Shown one piece after another: positions 25,494 through 34,857 of a stretch of DNA of 64,000 nucleotides. The position numbers and the translations under genes were made by a program. The DNA comes from Marinoscillum sp. 108. Lineage in GTDB: Bacteria > Bacteroidota > Bacteroidia > Cytophagales > Cyclobacteriaceae. The number at the start of each line of letters is the position of its first letter. Position 1 is the stretch's first letter. Location: the NCBI RefSeq assembly GCF_902506655.1, contig NZ_LR734808.1:1302001-1366000 (forward strand). The letters are read 5' to 3'. The notes below the pieces were generated by a model. The model did not search any database. It had not been told where the DNA came from and saw only the letters and a list, made by a program, of their open reading frames with translations.

Positions 25494-27560
25494 ATGAACT
25501 TGAACGCTATTATTACTTTTCTCTTTTTTCTGGCGGCTCTGCCCCTCGGTGCTACCGAAGATCCCATTAGCATCCAGGGCGACATTGCCACCTGCGCTAT
25601 ACAACAGCCTTCCCCGGCTTCTATCAGTATAGGACAGTACTTTGGAGGTTTGTTAGACACCAGCAGATGGCCAGCCAGATGGACCTGTGGAGATTGGAAT
25701 GAAACCGAGGGTTGGGTATACATCATTTCGGATATCACCATTTTTCTCTCTTACTTTTCTATCCCGATCATGCTGCTCTGGTATGTCAGAGAGAAACCAC
25801 TTGGACACTTAAGGTGGATTGTCTTACTTTTTGTGGCCTTTATAGGGCTATGTGGTATTACTCACCTACTAGATGCCACCCTTTTCTGGGAGCCCGTCTA
25901 CCGCCTCAGCGGATTCACCAAGCTTCTGACCGGACTAGTCTCTATGGCCACTGCAGTGGTACTAGGCTTTGTCATTCCCTCTGCGCTCAAGTTTAAGAGC
26001 CCAAAAGAAATGCAGGAGGAAATAAACGAGCGAAGGAAACTCCAGGAAATCTTCGAAATCTTCGTCAAATACTCTCCAGGCGCCACAGCCATGCTAGACA
26101 GCGACCTGGAATTTATGATGGTCAATGACAACTGGTACAGAGATTATAAGCTTGAAGGAGCCGATATTACCGGACTTTCTTTCAACGCAGTTTTTCCGAA
26201 TGCGGATACAGATGATAATTGGACAAACGCATTACCCGCAGCGCTAACGGGTCAAGTTACAGAAAGTGAAAGGGCTAAGCTCAAGTATAACGGAGAAACA
26301 ATCTACCTGAAGTGGCGAACCCAACCGTGGCGCTTGAGCAATGGGAAAGTTGGTGGGGTTTTTCTTTTTACCGAAATCATCACCGAGAATGTACGCTTAG
26401 AGAAAGAGCTGTTTCAAAAAAATAAGCAGGCTCAAAAACAAGCACAAACCATGCTGGGTATGTCTGAAGTAGCTCAGATCGGAACCTGGGAATTTGACCT
26501 GATCAATAACACTATTGAATGGAGTGACGTAGTTTATGATATTCATGAAATAGAACGTGGCGAAAACATTGACCTTACCAAAGGAATCAACTTCTACCAC
26601 AACGACTTCAGAAATATCATTACCAAAGCCCTGGATAACGCCATTCAACATCATGAGCCCTACGATCTGGAATTAACTCTGATCACCGCTAAAGAAAACG
26701 TCATTTGGGTGAGAGCCATTGGCCAACCAGTGGTGAAAAACGGTAAAGTCATTGCTCTCAGAGGGTTATTTCAAAACATCGATACCAAAAAGAAAGCAGA
26801 GCTAATCCTAGCTAACATGAACTCCCTCCTTGAGAAAAAGGTATTGCAACGGACCAGCGAGCTCGAAAATGTCAATAGCGAGCTTGAAGCATTTACTTAT
26901 ACCGTATCACATGACCTGAGAGCCCCACTGAGAGCGATCAACAGTTTTTCCGAGGCACTCATTGAAGACTATGGTGACCTGATCCCTGAAAATGGAGTCA
27001 GATACCTATCGAGAATCACCAGAAACAGTGTCAAAATGGGGCAACTCATAGATGACTTACTAGAATACAGCCGTGTGACCAGAATCACCGGAGGTTATGA
27101 AACCATCAACGTACAGAAGATTGTTTCCGAACTCATAGAAGACACTTTCACCAATTCGTCCTCACACATCAAGATCAAACCGCTCCCATCCGTCCAGGGA
27201 ATCCAATCGCTTGTTCGTCAGGTCTTTCAAAACATCATTTCCAACGCCATCAAATACAGCAATAATGAAGATCAGCCCACCATTGTCCTCGAAGGACAAA
27301 CAATGGGAAATGAGGTAGTATTCAGTATCTCAGATAATGGGGTAGGGTTTGATACTAAATATAGTGAAAAGCTCTACGGCATGTTTGAACGCCTTCATAC
27401 AGATGATCAATTCGAAGGCACAGGAGTTGGGCTGGCTTTATGCAAAAAAATCATGGACAGACACCATGGCCGGATTTGGGCCGTCAGTGAAGAAGGAAAG
27501 GGATCTACTTTCTACCTGGCATTCCCTGTCAATGTTTCGGACAAGCCAACAGAAGTGTAA
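25494..27560 (+). CDS. Histidine kinase with ethylene-receptor-like membrane sensor
   Basis: 688 residues. An N-terminal signal or helix and a WPARWTCGDW segment lead into a three-helix membrane domain. It matches the plant ETR1 ethylene-binding domain position by position: Asp80, Tyr87, Pro91, Ile117, Cys120 and His124 correspond to ETR1 Asp25, Tyr32, Pro36, Ile62, Cys65 and His69 with identical spacing. Cys65 and His69 hold the copper cofactor in ETR1. Two PAS-like regions (about 185-300 and 320-440), a HisKA with FTYTVSHDLRAPL (His473) and a HATPase (NAIKYS, DNGVGFD, GTGVGL) follow. Bacterial homologues such as Synechocystis Etr1 bind ethylene. Ligand here is inferred from residues. No response regulator is adjacent. 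Confidence 0.9.
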   Translation: MNLNAIITFLFFLAALPLGATEDPISIQGDIATCAIQQPSPASISIGQYFGGLLDTSRWPARWTCGDWNETEGWVYIISDITIFLSYFSIPIMLLWYVREKPLGHLRWIVLLFVAFIGLCGITHLLDATLFWEPVYRLSGFTKLLTGLVSMATAVVLGFVIPSALKFKSPKEMQEEINERRKLQEIFEIFVKYSPGATAMLDSDLEFMMVNDNWYRDYKLEGADITGLSFNAVFPNADTDDNWTNALPAALTGQVTESERAKLKYNGETIYLKWRTQPWRLSNGKVGGVFLFTEIITENVRLEKELFQKNKQAQKQAQTMLGMSEVAQIGTWEFDLINNTIEWSDVVYDIHEIERGENIDLTKGINFYHNDFRNIITKALDNAIQHHEPYDLELTLITAKENVIWVRAIGQPVVKNGKVIALRGLFQNIDTKKKAELILANMNSLLEKKVLQRTSELENVNSELEAFTYTVSHDLRAPLRAINSFSEALIEDYGDLIPENGVRYLSRITRNSVKMGQLIDDLLEYSRVTRITGGYETINVQKIVSELIEDTFTNSSSHIKIKPLPSVQGIQSLVRQVFQNIISNAIKYSNNEDQPTIVLEGQTMGNEVVFSISDNGVGFDTKYSEKLYGMFERLHTDDQFEGTGVGLALCKKIMDRHHGRIWAVSEEGKGSTFYLAFPVNVSDKPTEV

Positions 27561-27638
27561 CTTCACACTCCTAACATGCCATCATAACTTAATAAAATCC
27601 CCTTCAACCAAATAAGTGTTCCTTAACCTTAAAAAGTC

Positions 27639-27646
27639 TACCTTTG
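27639..27646 (+). promoter_or_regulatory. Bacteroidota -7 box of der
   Basis: tacctttg fits the TAnnTTTG consensus of the Bacteroidota housekeeping sigma factor. It ends 6 nt before the ATG, so the transcript should be leaderless or nearly so. No clear -33 TTTG is visible. Confidence 0.6.
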
Positions 27647-27652
27647 CGGTTT

Positions 27653-28963
27653 ATGGCAAATATTGTAGCAATTGTAGGCCGACCCAATGTTGGCAAATCC
27701 ACCCTCTTTAACCGACTCATCGAACGCAGACAGGCCATCATGGATAATGAGTCCGGAGTGACCAGAGATCGTCATTATGGGTATTCTGAATGGAATGGTA
27801 AGTCATTTACCGTCATAGATACAGGCGGGTATGTGGAAGGTTCGGATGATATCTTTGAAGGAGCCATTCGCACACAGGTGAAGGAAGCCTTACAGGAGGC
27901 CAATGTCATTCTGTTCATGGTGGATTGTATCACAGGCCTTCACGGATTGGATCAGGACTTTGCCAATGTAGTACGTGAGGTAGGCAAGCCCGTCATCATT
28001 GTGGCCAACAAAGCCGACAATACAGAAAAATCATACGCTGCCAACGAATTTTACGCATTGGGTCTGACCGATTCCATTTATGCCGTTTCGTCGGTGAGTG
28101 GATCAGGCACAGGAGACCTTTTGGATGAAACGGTGTCTCACTTCGCAGAAGAAGTGGAAGATGAGGAGAAAGATGAAGTACCCAGAATTGCCATCGTGGG
28201 TCGCCCCAATGTGGGCAAATCCTCTTTCCTGAATGCCCTGCTGGGTAAAGACAGAACCATCGTTACCAACATCGCCGGTACCACACGAGATGCCATCGAC
28301 AGCAGGTATAACCTGTTTGGCAAAGACTTTATCCTGACTGATACTGCCGGGATTCGAAAAAAAGCCAAAGTAAAAGAAGACATAGAGTTCTACTCTGTAC
28401 TCCGCGCCATACAGGCCCTGCAAGACTCTGACGTATGTATCGTCATGCTGGACGCCGAAAACGGACTGGAAGCACAGGATATGAACATCATCGGACTGGC
28501 ACACAAATACCGCAAGGGATCCATTATCATGGTAAACAAGTGGGATTTGTATGAAAAGGATACCAAGTCTGCCGATGAGTACAAGAAACACATTGCTGAA
28601 AAACTGGGGCCTTTGGGCTATATCCCGGTGGTATTCACCAGTGTCATCAATAAGCAGCGAATCTTCAAAGCCATAGAACTGGCCCTGAAAGTTGCTGAGA
28701 ATAAAAACAAACGGATCAGCACCTCGGTACTCAATGCCAAAATGCTGAAAGAAATAGAGAATTATCCGCCACCATCTGTCCGTGGCAAACACATTCACAT
28801 CAAGTACATCACGCAGCTGCCCACCAAGACACCTGCATTCGCATTCTTCTGTAATCACCCTAAAGACATCACTGAGTCTTACGAGCGTTTCCTGATCAAC
28901 AAGCTCAGGTCACATTTTGATTTCGAAGGGGTGCCGATCAAAGCGATCATCAAGCAGAAGTAA
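27653..28963 (+). CDS. der: Ribosome-associated GTPase Der (EngA)
   Basis: 436 residues from the ATG at 27653. An upstream ATG at 27644 lies against the -7 box and is rejected. Two tandem GTPase domains have GRPNVGKST and GRPNVGKSS as G1 motifs, DTGG and DTAG as G3, and NKAD and NKWD as G4. A KH-like C-terminal domain follows. Der is required for 50S subunit assembly. Confidence 0.97.
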   Translation: MANIVAIVGRPNVGKSTLFNRLIERRQAIMDNESGVTRDRHYGYSEWNGKSFTVIDTGGYVEGSDDIFEGAIRTQVKEALQEANVILFMVDCITGLHGLDQDFANVVREVGKPVIIVANKADNTEKSYAANEFYALGLTDSIYAVSSVSGSGTGDLLDETVSHFAEEVEDEEKDEVPRIAIVGRPNVGKSSFLNALLGKDRTIVTNIAGTTRDAIDSRYNLFGKDFILTDTAGIRKKAKVKEDIEFYSVLRAIQALQDSDVCIVMLDAENGLEAQDMNIIGLAHKYRKGSIIMVNKWDLYEKDTKSADEYKKHIAEKLGPLGYIPVVFTSVINKQRIFKAIELALKVAENKNKRISTSVLNAKMLKEIENYPPPSVRGKHIHIKYITQLPTKTPAFAFFCNHPKDITESYERFLINKLRSHFDFEGVPIKAIIKQK

Positions 28964-29009
28964 GCAGGAAGGTTCTCCGGCACAGCCTCAATAAAAATCA
29001 TCTGTCGAT

Positions 29010-29040
29010 TTCGTAAGGGAACTTTGTGTTCCCTTACGAA
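29010..29040. other. Perfect 13-bp inverted repeat between der and the FRG gene
   Basis: ttcgtaagggaac (29010-29022), loop tttgt, gttcccttacgaa (29028-29040). There is no T-tract, so it is not a standard terminator. Lying 43 bp before the FRG gene's ATG, it could be an operator or an mRNA structure. A GTG start for the FRG frame (29026) falls inside it and is rejected. Confidence 0.7.
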
Positions 29041-29082
29041 TCCGCTATTTTAGACGTTTTACCAACCAACCGTAAGCCGTCT

Positions 29083-29751
29083 ATGAAGTCCACCACCATC
29101 TCCAGCTTTGAGGAGCTCCTCAAGGAATTCGAAAAGGAAAAAGAAGGTCAAAACATTGTCTTCAGAGGTGTCGCCAACAGCTCCTACCAGCTCCTCACCT
29201 CTCTGGGCAGATGTGAGCCGGTCAATGGCAAATCACTTGAGCAACTGGAAAAACGACTGATCAAACTCTTCAAAGAATCATCCGTGCCTTACCTGGAACA
29301 TAAGCCTGCCAATGAGATGGAATGGTTGGCCATTGCTCAACACTTCGGGCTCCCTACCCGCCTGCTGGACTGGAGCTATAACCCACTGGTGGCCACTTAC
29401 TTTGCCATAGAATCTAACCCCTCGGAAGATGCTGCCATCTATATCCTGTCTGGATGCAGTACCATCCAGGATCCACAGGCATTCAAGCCACTCACCATTG
29501 ACAAAGTCTACAAATATCGGCCGCCCTACATCTCTGCCAGGATTCAAAATCAGGCCGGGCTCTTCACGGTTCACCCGCATCCCGACCAGGCTTTTGAACA
29601 CGACAAGCTGCGCAGGGTCATCATCCCCAAAGGAATCAAAGGAGTTATTAAAAAGACGCTGTTTAAATACGGGATCAACCAGCGGCTAATTTATCCGGGA
29701 CTGGAGGGTGTGTCGCGTGATCTTAAATGGCTGGAGACGAAGATCTACTAA
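29083..29751 (+). CDS. FRG-domain protein
   Basis: 222 residues from the ATG at 29083. The domain name motif appears in NIVFRGVANSSYQLLTSLGR, and the conserved block WLAIAQHFGLPTRLLDWSYNPLVATYFA is intact. FRG proteins are widespread, often in phage- and defence-related contexts, but their biochemical role is not established. It stands alone between der and a VOC gene. The family is confident, the function unknown. Confidence 0.88.
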   Translation: MKSTTISSFEELLKEFEKEKEGQNIVFRGVANSSYQLLTSLGRCEPVNGKSLEQLEKRLIKLFKESSVPYLEHKPANEMEWLAIAQHFGLPTRLLDWSYNPLVATYFAIESNPSEDAAIYILSGCSTIQDPQAFKPLTIDKVYKYRPPYISARIQNQAGLFTVHPHPDQAFEHDKLRRVIIPKGIKGVIKKTLFKYGINQRLIYPGLEGVSRDLKWLETKIY

Positions 29752-29754
29752 TTG

Positions 29755-30150
29755 CTAGTTGGCCACTTCATATAGCTCAATCGGCAACCGATCCGGATCT
29801 TCGAAAAACGTAAACCGGCGACCAGTGCTTTCATCTATCCGAATGGGTTCTGTCTCCACTCCCTTGGCCTTCAACGCCTCCACCATCTCCGTGATATCCT
29901 CCACCTCAAAAGCTACGTGCCGCAGGCCCACGGCTTCTGGACGAGAAACACGCGCAGGAGGCTCCGGAAAAGAAAATAACTCGATCACATAGTGGCCATT
30001 CAGCGCCAGGTCAAGCTTGTAGGACTTACGCGCTTCCCGATAGACTTCCCGGATAATCTCCAACCCCAGCACCTCTGTATAGAAGTGCTTAGATCGCTGA
30101 TAATCTGAGCAAATAATGGCGATGTGGTGCACACTTTTCAGCCCTGCCAT
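29755..30150 (-). CDS. VOC-family (glyoxalase-like) metalloenzyme
   Basis: 131 residues. Typical opening SVHHIAIICSDYQRSKHFYTEVLGLEII, middle VGLRHVAFEVEDI and ending FFEDPDRLPIELYEV supply the His/His/Glu metal ligands of vicinal-oxygen-chelate enzymes. This subgroup is often annotated as SMU1112c/YaeR-like; the substrate is unknown. Five bases separate it from the upstream helicase, so they are probably cotranscribed. Confidence 0.88.
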   Translation of the reverse strand: MAGLKSVHHIAIICSDYQRSKHFYTEVLGLEIIREVYREARKSYKLDLALNGHYVIELFSFPEPPARVSRPEAVGLRHVAFEVEDITEMVEALKAKGVETEPIRIDESTGRRFTFFEDPDRLPIELYEVAN

Positions 30151-30155
30151 TTTCC

Positions 30156-31508
30156 CTATCTTTTCCCCTTACCTTTTTGGTTTTTGTCCCCCCGGGTTCT
30201 TGGTTTCTTATATTTCTTACCCACTTCCCTGCGGTAAGAGCCTCCCAGGTTCGTTTTTCGGTTCTTGGCCTTTTTCTCATGAAATGCAGGGCCTGGTGCA
30301 TCCGGATCAGGCACCTTGTGGTGGGCATTGATTTCTTTGTTCTTCGGTCGCTCTTCAGGTGCCAGCTCTGTGGACACCTCTACTTCCTCAGGAAACTCAA
30401 GCCTTGGAATCTCATAGGCCATCAGGTATTCGATGGCCTCTCTGAAAGGTGTTTCTTTTTCTGTACAAAACAGGATCGTTTTGCCCTCTTCCTCAGCTCT
30501 ACCTGTACGGCCGATTCTGTGGATATAATTTTCCGGATAAGCGGGTGTGTCAAAGTTGATCACGTGAGAAACCTTCGCCATATCCAGTCCCCGGGCCATC
30601 ACATCTGTGGCCACCAGTATTCGGTTCTTACCTTCATCAAACTGTCTGATGGAGCGAATCCGGTAGTTCTGGCTCTTATTGGAGTGGATGATGCAGGTCT
30701 CCGAACCATAGATGCCTTCCATAGCCAGGAAAAGGCGGTCGGCACTTTTCTTATTGGAAACAAATACGAGTACCTTATGAAAAGTCTCCCTGTCCCTGAG
30801 CAAATGCAGCAGCAGGTTTACTTTGGTATAAAAGTTCTTCACCGGGTAGTACTCCTGCGAAATATTGTCCAGTGGTGTACCACTCACCGCTATGGAGATT
30901 TTGACCGGCGCGCTGAAGAAATCATTGATCAGCACTTCCACATCCTCGGTCATGGTGGCAGAAAACATAATATTCTGTCTGCGCTCGGGCAGCAGCTCCA
31001 TGATGTTGGTAAGCTGAAAGCGAAAGCCCAGATCGAGCATCACATCCACTTCATCAATCACCAGTTTTTTCACTTCCTTCAGCTGGAGCGCACGGCTCAG
31101 CACCAGGTCATACAGACGACCGGGAGTAGCCACCACAATATCCGCTCCCTGTAGCGCGGTGATCTTCTGGGTGTTGATGTTGGTGCCCCCGTAGACGCCC
31201 AGCACCCGCACACTCATATAGGCAGCCATCTGCTCTATTTGATCCACCACCTGTAGCACCAGTTCTCTGGTAGGTACCAGCACCAGCACTCGTGGGTTTA
31301 CCTGCTCAGAAAATTTAAGGTCCTTGAGGATCGGCAGCATATAGGCCAGGGTTTTACCTGTACCTGTCTGAGCGATCCCGATGATGTCCTTGCCGGAAAG
31401 AATCACCGGGTATGCCTGCTCCTGTATGGGGGTAGGCCTCTCGAACCCCAGATCGTCAATGGCTTGACGCAAAGGCTTTGAGAGGTTCAAAATTTCAAAT
31501 GTATTCAT
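30156..31508 (-). CDS. DEAD-box RNA helicase
   Basis: 450 residues from the ATG at 31508. All core motifs are present: Q motif FERPTPIQEQAYP, AQTGTGKT, PTRELVLQ, a DEVD variant in KKLVIDEVDVMLDLGF, SAT in FSATMT, and HRIGRTGR. The basic C-terminal tail (NRKTNLGGSY, KKYKKPRTRGDKNQKGKGKR) fits RNA binding. Motif II is DEVD rather than DEAD, a known variant. Probably remodels rRNA or mRNA; the exact RhlE/CshA-like role is uncertain. Confidence 0.93.
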   Translation of the reverse strand: MNTFEILNLSKPLRQAIDDLGFERPTPIQEQAYPVILSGKDIIGIAQTGTGKTLAYMLPILKDLKFSEQVNPRVLVLVPTRELVLQVVDQIEQMAAYMSVRVLGVYGGTNINTQKITALQGADIVVATPGRLYDLVLSRALQLKEVKKLVIDEVDVMLDLGFRFQLTNIMELLPERRQNIMFSATMTEDVEVLINDFFSAPVKISIAVSGTPLDNISQEYYPVKNFYTKVNLLLHLLRDRETFHKVLVFVSNKKSADRLFLAMEGIYGSETCIIHSNKSQNYRIRSIRQFDEGKNRILVATDVMARGLDMAKVSHVINFDTPAYPENYIHRIGRTGRAEEEGKTILFCTEKETPFREAIEYLMAYEIPRLEFPEEVEVSTELAPEERPKNKEINAHHKVPDPDAPGPAFHEKKAKNRKTNLGGSYRREVGKKYKKPRTRGDKNQKGKGKR

Positions 31509-31529
31509 GAAGGGGAAATGGATTCGCTG

Positions 31530-31537
31530 CAAAAGTA
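31530..31537 (-). promoter_or_regulatory. Bacteroidota -7 box of the helicase gene
   Basis: On the minus strand tacttttg matches TAnnTTTG exactly, 21 bp before the ATG. It supports the start at 31508, because the longer ORF would begin almost within the promoter. Confidence 0.55.
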
Positions 31538-31626
31538 GGGTATATATCTTTATAAATACCCGATCAAAGTGCCTAGCTCCACCTCCCGCGCTTTAATCGA
31601 GCAAAATAGCAGATGAGTGACCCCTA

Positions 31627-31634
31627 TACCTTTG
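31627..31634 (+). promoter_or_regulatory. Bacteroidota -7 box of the exonuclease-DUF294 operon
   Basis: tacctttg, exact TAnnTTTG consensus, 36 bp before the ATG at 31671. It lies downstream of the longest possible ORF start (31617), which argues for the ATG at 31671. Confidence 0.55.
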
Positions 31635-31670
31635 CGATCTGGCCCTGCGGCAGTAACTTTCCACCCTGCC

Positions 31671-32366
31671 ATGCAAGAATACCTTCTCTTTGTAGATACT
31701 GAGACCTCCGGCATCCCGCACTCACTGAAATCCCCCATTTCGGAGCTGGATAAATGGCCTTTTATCCTCCAGCTGGCCTGGGCGGTGTATGATCGGGCTG
31801 GTCAGCTCGTCAAACAGGAAAATCATTTCATCTATGAAGACGACATCTCCATCCGTCCGTCAGCCATTGAGATCCATGGAATCACGCTGGAAGAACTAAA
31901 AGAAAAAGGCGAAGACCGCAAAGCGGTGATGCGGCAGTTCACCAAGGACCTGCGCCAGTACAAGCCACTGCTGATTGGCCATTTCATGGAGTTTGATGGC
32001 AAGATGCTACAAGTGGCACTCCTCCGCTCGGGGATGAAAAACATCATAACCCGCTACCCGATGTTTTGCACCATGAAAGCCACCACAGAGTATGCTCGCC
32101 ATACAGACCACAACTACCCGAAACTGGACGAACTTTATCTGAAACTCTTTGGCAAGCGGATGGAGCATCAGCACGATGCGGCTGCAGATGTGGCCGCAAC
32201 TGCGGAATGTTTTTGGGTGCTCTACCATAAGGGGGAACTCACCGAGAAAATTCTGGCCGCACAGCCAATTTACACCCAAATGAAAAGCAAGGCCAAAGCC
32301 AAAATGGGCTGCGGATTGCCGGTTTTCGTTTTGATCATTGCAAGCATCCTTTTATGGTTTCTATGA
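31671..32366 (+). CDS. DnaQ-like 3'-5' exonuclease with C-terminal membrane anchor
   Basis: 231 residues. DEDDh exonuclease motifs: FVDTETSG (ExoI), GHFMEFDGKML (ExoII), and HQHDAAADVAATAECF (ExoIII). The last ~20 residues (PVFVLIIASILLWFL) form a membrane helix, unusual for a proofreading enzyme. The stop overlaps the next ATG (ATGA). DnaQ-like proteins next to cNMP/CBS/DUF294 proteins are a recurrent pair; the nuclease's target, perhaps RNA or signalling nucleotides, is unknown. Confidence 0.87.
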   Translation: MQEYLLFVDTETSGIPHSLKSPISELDKWPFILQLAWAVYDRAGQLVKQENHFIYEDDISIRPSAIEIHGITLEELKEKGEDRKAVMRQFTKDLRQYKPLLIGHFMEFDGKMLQVALLRSGMKNIITRYPMFCTMKATTEYARHTDHNYPKLDELYLKLFGKRMEHQHDAAADVAATAECFWVLYHKGELTEKILAAQPIYTQMKSKAKAKMGCGLPVFVLIIASILLWFL

Positions 32367-34264
32367 GCGACAAGTTATCTTTTCTGAAAAACACCCACCC
32401 ATTTGACCTACTGCCAGATGATGCGCTTTCGCACCTGGCAGATGCCCTTGAGGAAATCGAATTTGGTCAATCTGGCATTATCCATGAGCAGCACAAAACC
32501 AAAGTGGATGGACTGGAAATCATCGTAATGGGCCAGTATGAAACCTATTTTTACAACAGTGAGGGTAAGAAGGAAGCCAGCAGCAACCTGGGGCCGGGTG
32601 ATACCTATGGGGCTTTTTCCATCCTCCTGAACAAAGGAAAATCCATCAAGACCGTTTTTGCTGCTAAGAAAACCAAAATCTACCGGGCGCCAACCGCCAC
32701 TTTCAGAACCCTCTGCAAGGAGCATGATGCCTTTTATCAGTCCTTTGTCACCCTTTTCGGTAGGGAAATGCTCAATGATGCTTTTGCCAACTTTGTCACC
32801 CGCCCTTCCTATGACCTGGACACACTCACGTTCGATCGTTACTTCATCGGGCGAATGGACAGCGTGAACACCCGCCCCATTGTGAGCTGTGAGCGTGGCA
32901 CACCGGTACATGAAGCCGCTAAGCTTATGGAAGCCAATAAACTCAGCTGCCTCTTCGTGCGGGATGATGATGACTTTATCGGGTATGTGACGGATATACT
33001 CCTTCGGAACAAGATCATTGCGGCGCAGCGAGATGCGAATACCCCAGTGGAGGAGATCATGGAAGGCCCTATTTACCGAATATCACGGGAGGCTTATATC
33101 TATGAAGCCATCCTCATGATGTTTAACCATAAAATCCGCTACCTCATCGTGGAGGATCATGGCCAGGAGACAGGGGTGATCAGCCGGAGCAAACTCCTCT
33201 CCGACCAGGCGCAATCACCTTTTGTGTTTATCCAGTCGGTGCGGCTGGCCATGTCTGTGGACGAACTCAAAGCCAAGTGGGCAGAAGTGCCCGAGGTGGT
33301 CTACAACCTCCTGACACGGGGAGTAAAGTCAGAGCTGGCCAACCAGATCATTACCAACATCTCCGACACCATCGCTCAGAAGGTCATCGAGGGTGTGATT
33401 GCTGAAATAGGCCCTCCGCCAGCCAAATTTGTCTTCATGGCACTGGGCAGCGAGGGCCGCATGGAGCAGACTCTCAAGACCGACCAGGACAATGCCATCA
33501 TCTATGAGGACAAAGCCAACGAGTTCAGGGAGATCACGAGAACCTACTTTCTTCATTTTGCGGAGTTGGTCTCCGAGCGACTCAACCACATCGGCTTTGT
33601 GTTTTGTACCGGCGGACTCATGGCCAAAAACCCCAAGTGGACCCACTCCCTCTCCCACTGGAAAAGAAATTACAACGAATGGATTGAAAACCCCGACTCA
33701 CAGTCGGTGATGAATTTCTCCACCTTTTTTGACTGCCGGTTTATCTACGGTGAAGAGTCGCTGGTGAAGGAGCTACAGGCACACATCCTGCAAAAGCTGG
33801 AGGACCCGGGCACCTACTTTTTCACACAGCTGGCCACCAACGCCCTGCAGTACGAACCGCCCCTCACCTTTTTCAGAGGGATCAAAACCATCGAAAAGGA
33901 CGATCAGCAAGTGTTTAACATCAAGCGGTCTATGACGCCCATCGTGGACCTGGTGCGGGTATACGCCCTGAAACACAAAATCCTCAAAACCAATACCGGC
34001 GAACGGCTCTCTGCTCTGCGGGATCAGAAGGTATTTACCGAGGAAGCCTACCATGAGCTGATGCAGTCGTACTACTACATGATGGGCATGCGCCTGAGGT
34101 ATCAGGCCCGGCAGATCATGAACGACCACACCGAGCCCCACAACTACGTAAGTCCCGGCAGTCTCACCAAGATAGAGGTGGTGACCTTAAAGGCTATTTT
34201 CAAGGTGATAGAAAACTTCCAGCAAGGCATCAAAATCAACTTTACCAGAAACTTATTCGGATAA
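32363..34264 (+). CDS. cNMP-binding, CBS-pair and DUF294 nucleotidyltransferase protein
   Basis: 633 residues from the ATG overlapping the exonuclease stop. Domains in order: cyclic-nucleotide-binding-type beta barrel (about 20-140), two CBS repeats (about 165-280), a DUF294 nucleotidyltransferase (FMALGSEGRMEQTLKTDQDNAIIYED, the GS and DxD motifs of the GlnD-like fold), and DUF294_C. The protein likely transfers a nucleotide to a protein or small molecule under nucleotide control. It resembles the GlnD uridylyltransferase N-terminal half; the substrate is unknown. Confidence 0.88.
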   Translation: MSDKLSFLKNTHPFDLLPDDALSHLADALEEIEFGQSGIIHEQHKTKVDGLEIIVMGQYETYFYNSEGKKEASSNLGPGDTYGAFSILLNKGKSIKTVFAAKKTKIYRAPTATFRTLCKEHDAFYQSFVTLFGREMLNDAFANFVTRPSYDLDTLTFDRYFIGRMDSVNTRPIVSCERGTPVHEAAKLMEANKLSCLFVRDDDDFIGYVTDILLRNKIIAAQRDANTPVEEIMEGPIYRISREAYIYEAILMMFNHKIRYLIVEDHGQETGVISRSKLLSDQAQSPFVFIQSVRLAMSVDELKAKWAEVPEVVYNLLTRGVKSELANQIITNISDTIAQKVIEGVIAEIGPPPAKFVFMALGSEGRMEQTLKTDQDNAIIYEDKANEFREITRTYFLHFAELVSERLNHIGFVFCTGGLMAKNPKWTHSLSHWKRNYNEWIENPDSQSVMNFSTFFDCRFIYGEESLVKELQAHILQKLEDPGTYFFTQLATNALQYEPPLTFFRGIKTIEKDDQQVFNIKRSMTPIVDLVRVYALKHKILKTNTGERLSALRDQKVFTEEAYHELMQSYYYMMGMRLRYQARQIMNDHTEPHNYVSPGSLTKIEVVTLKAIFKVIENFQQGIKINFTRNLFG

Positions 34265-34267
34265 CCT

Positions 34268-34654
34268 ATGCAGCAACTTGTACAACTCGCCCTGGTGGTG
34301 GCAGACTATGACGAGGCAATTGCCTTCTACACCCAAACGCTCCGCTTTGAACTAATAGAAGATACGAAAATGAGCGAAACCAAGCGCTGGGTGGTGGTGG
34401 CCCCGCCCGGAAACACTGGCTGCAGGCTCCTGCTGGCCAAGGGTGTAGGTGACGAGCAGCTCAGCCGCGTAGGCAACCAGACCGGTGGCCGGGTGTTTCT
34501 CTTTATCCATACCGATGATTTTGAGGGGGACTATGAAAACCTGAAAGCCAAAGGCGTGAAGATCGTACGCGGACCTGTGGACGAGCCCTACGGCCAGGTG
34601 CTGGTCTTTGAGGACCTGTATGGCAATTTGATTGATTTGATCCAGCCGGCATAG
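34268..34654 (+). CDS. VOC-family (glyoxalase/bleomycin-resistance-like) protein
   Basis: 128 residues. LALVVADYDEAIAFYTQTLRFELIEDTKM opens the fold and FEDLYGNLIDLIQPA closes it. A Gln replaces the usual first-domain His (QQLVQLALVV), and the C-terminal Glu position is Asp (LIDL), so metal binding is doubtful. It follows the DUF294 gene by 3 bp and may be the last gene of that operon. Confidence 0.85.
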   Translation: MQQLVQLALVVADYDEAIAFYTQTLRFELIEDTKMSETKRWVVVAPPGNTGCRLLLAKGVGDEQLSRVGNQTGGRVFLFIHTDDFEGDYENLKAKGVKIVRGPVDEPYGQVLVFEDLYGNLIDLIQPA

Positions 34655-34659
34655 GCGGT

Positions 34660-34740
34660 GCAATCCGCCGCCAGACCTCCTATGTATAGGCCATAAGCCG
34701 ACATGCGTTGGCATTGTCACAAAGGAGTGTGAAGGCCGCC
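34660..34740. repeat. Intergenic repeat unit, copy 1
   Basis: 81 bp about 88% identical to 35754-35834. It contains ctcctatgtataggcc and ttgtcacaaaggagtgtga. It lies in the 203-bp gap before the SDR gene. The function is unknown. Confidence 0.85.
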
Positions 34741-34857
34741 TGCACGGAATGGCGGTTACGAGATCGTACCCTTCTCCAAAGCAGTCTTCTTTGGATTATA
34801 TCCGTCAGCTGTATTAATTTAAGCCAATAACCGGGCGCAGAAACCGGAGTCCAACCT

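Noticed and set aside
28103-28858. 251-codon ORF on the minus strand
   Set aside because: Antisense to der, whose both GTPase domains are intact; the antisense protein has no recognisable features.
30177-31154. 325-codon ORF on the plus strand
   Set aside because: Antisense shadow of the DEAD-box helicase.
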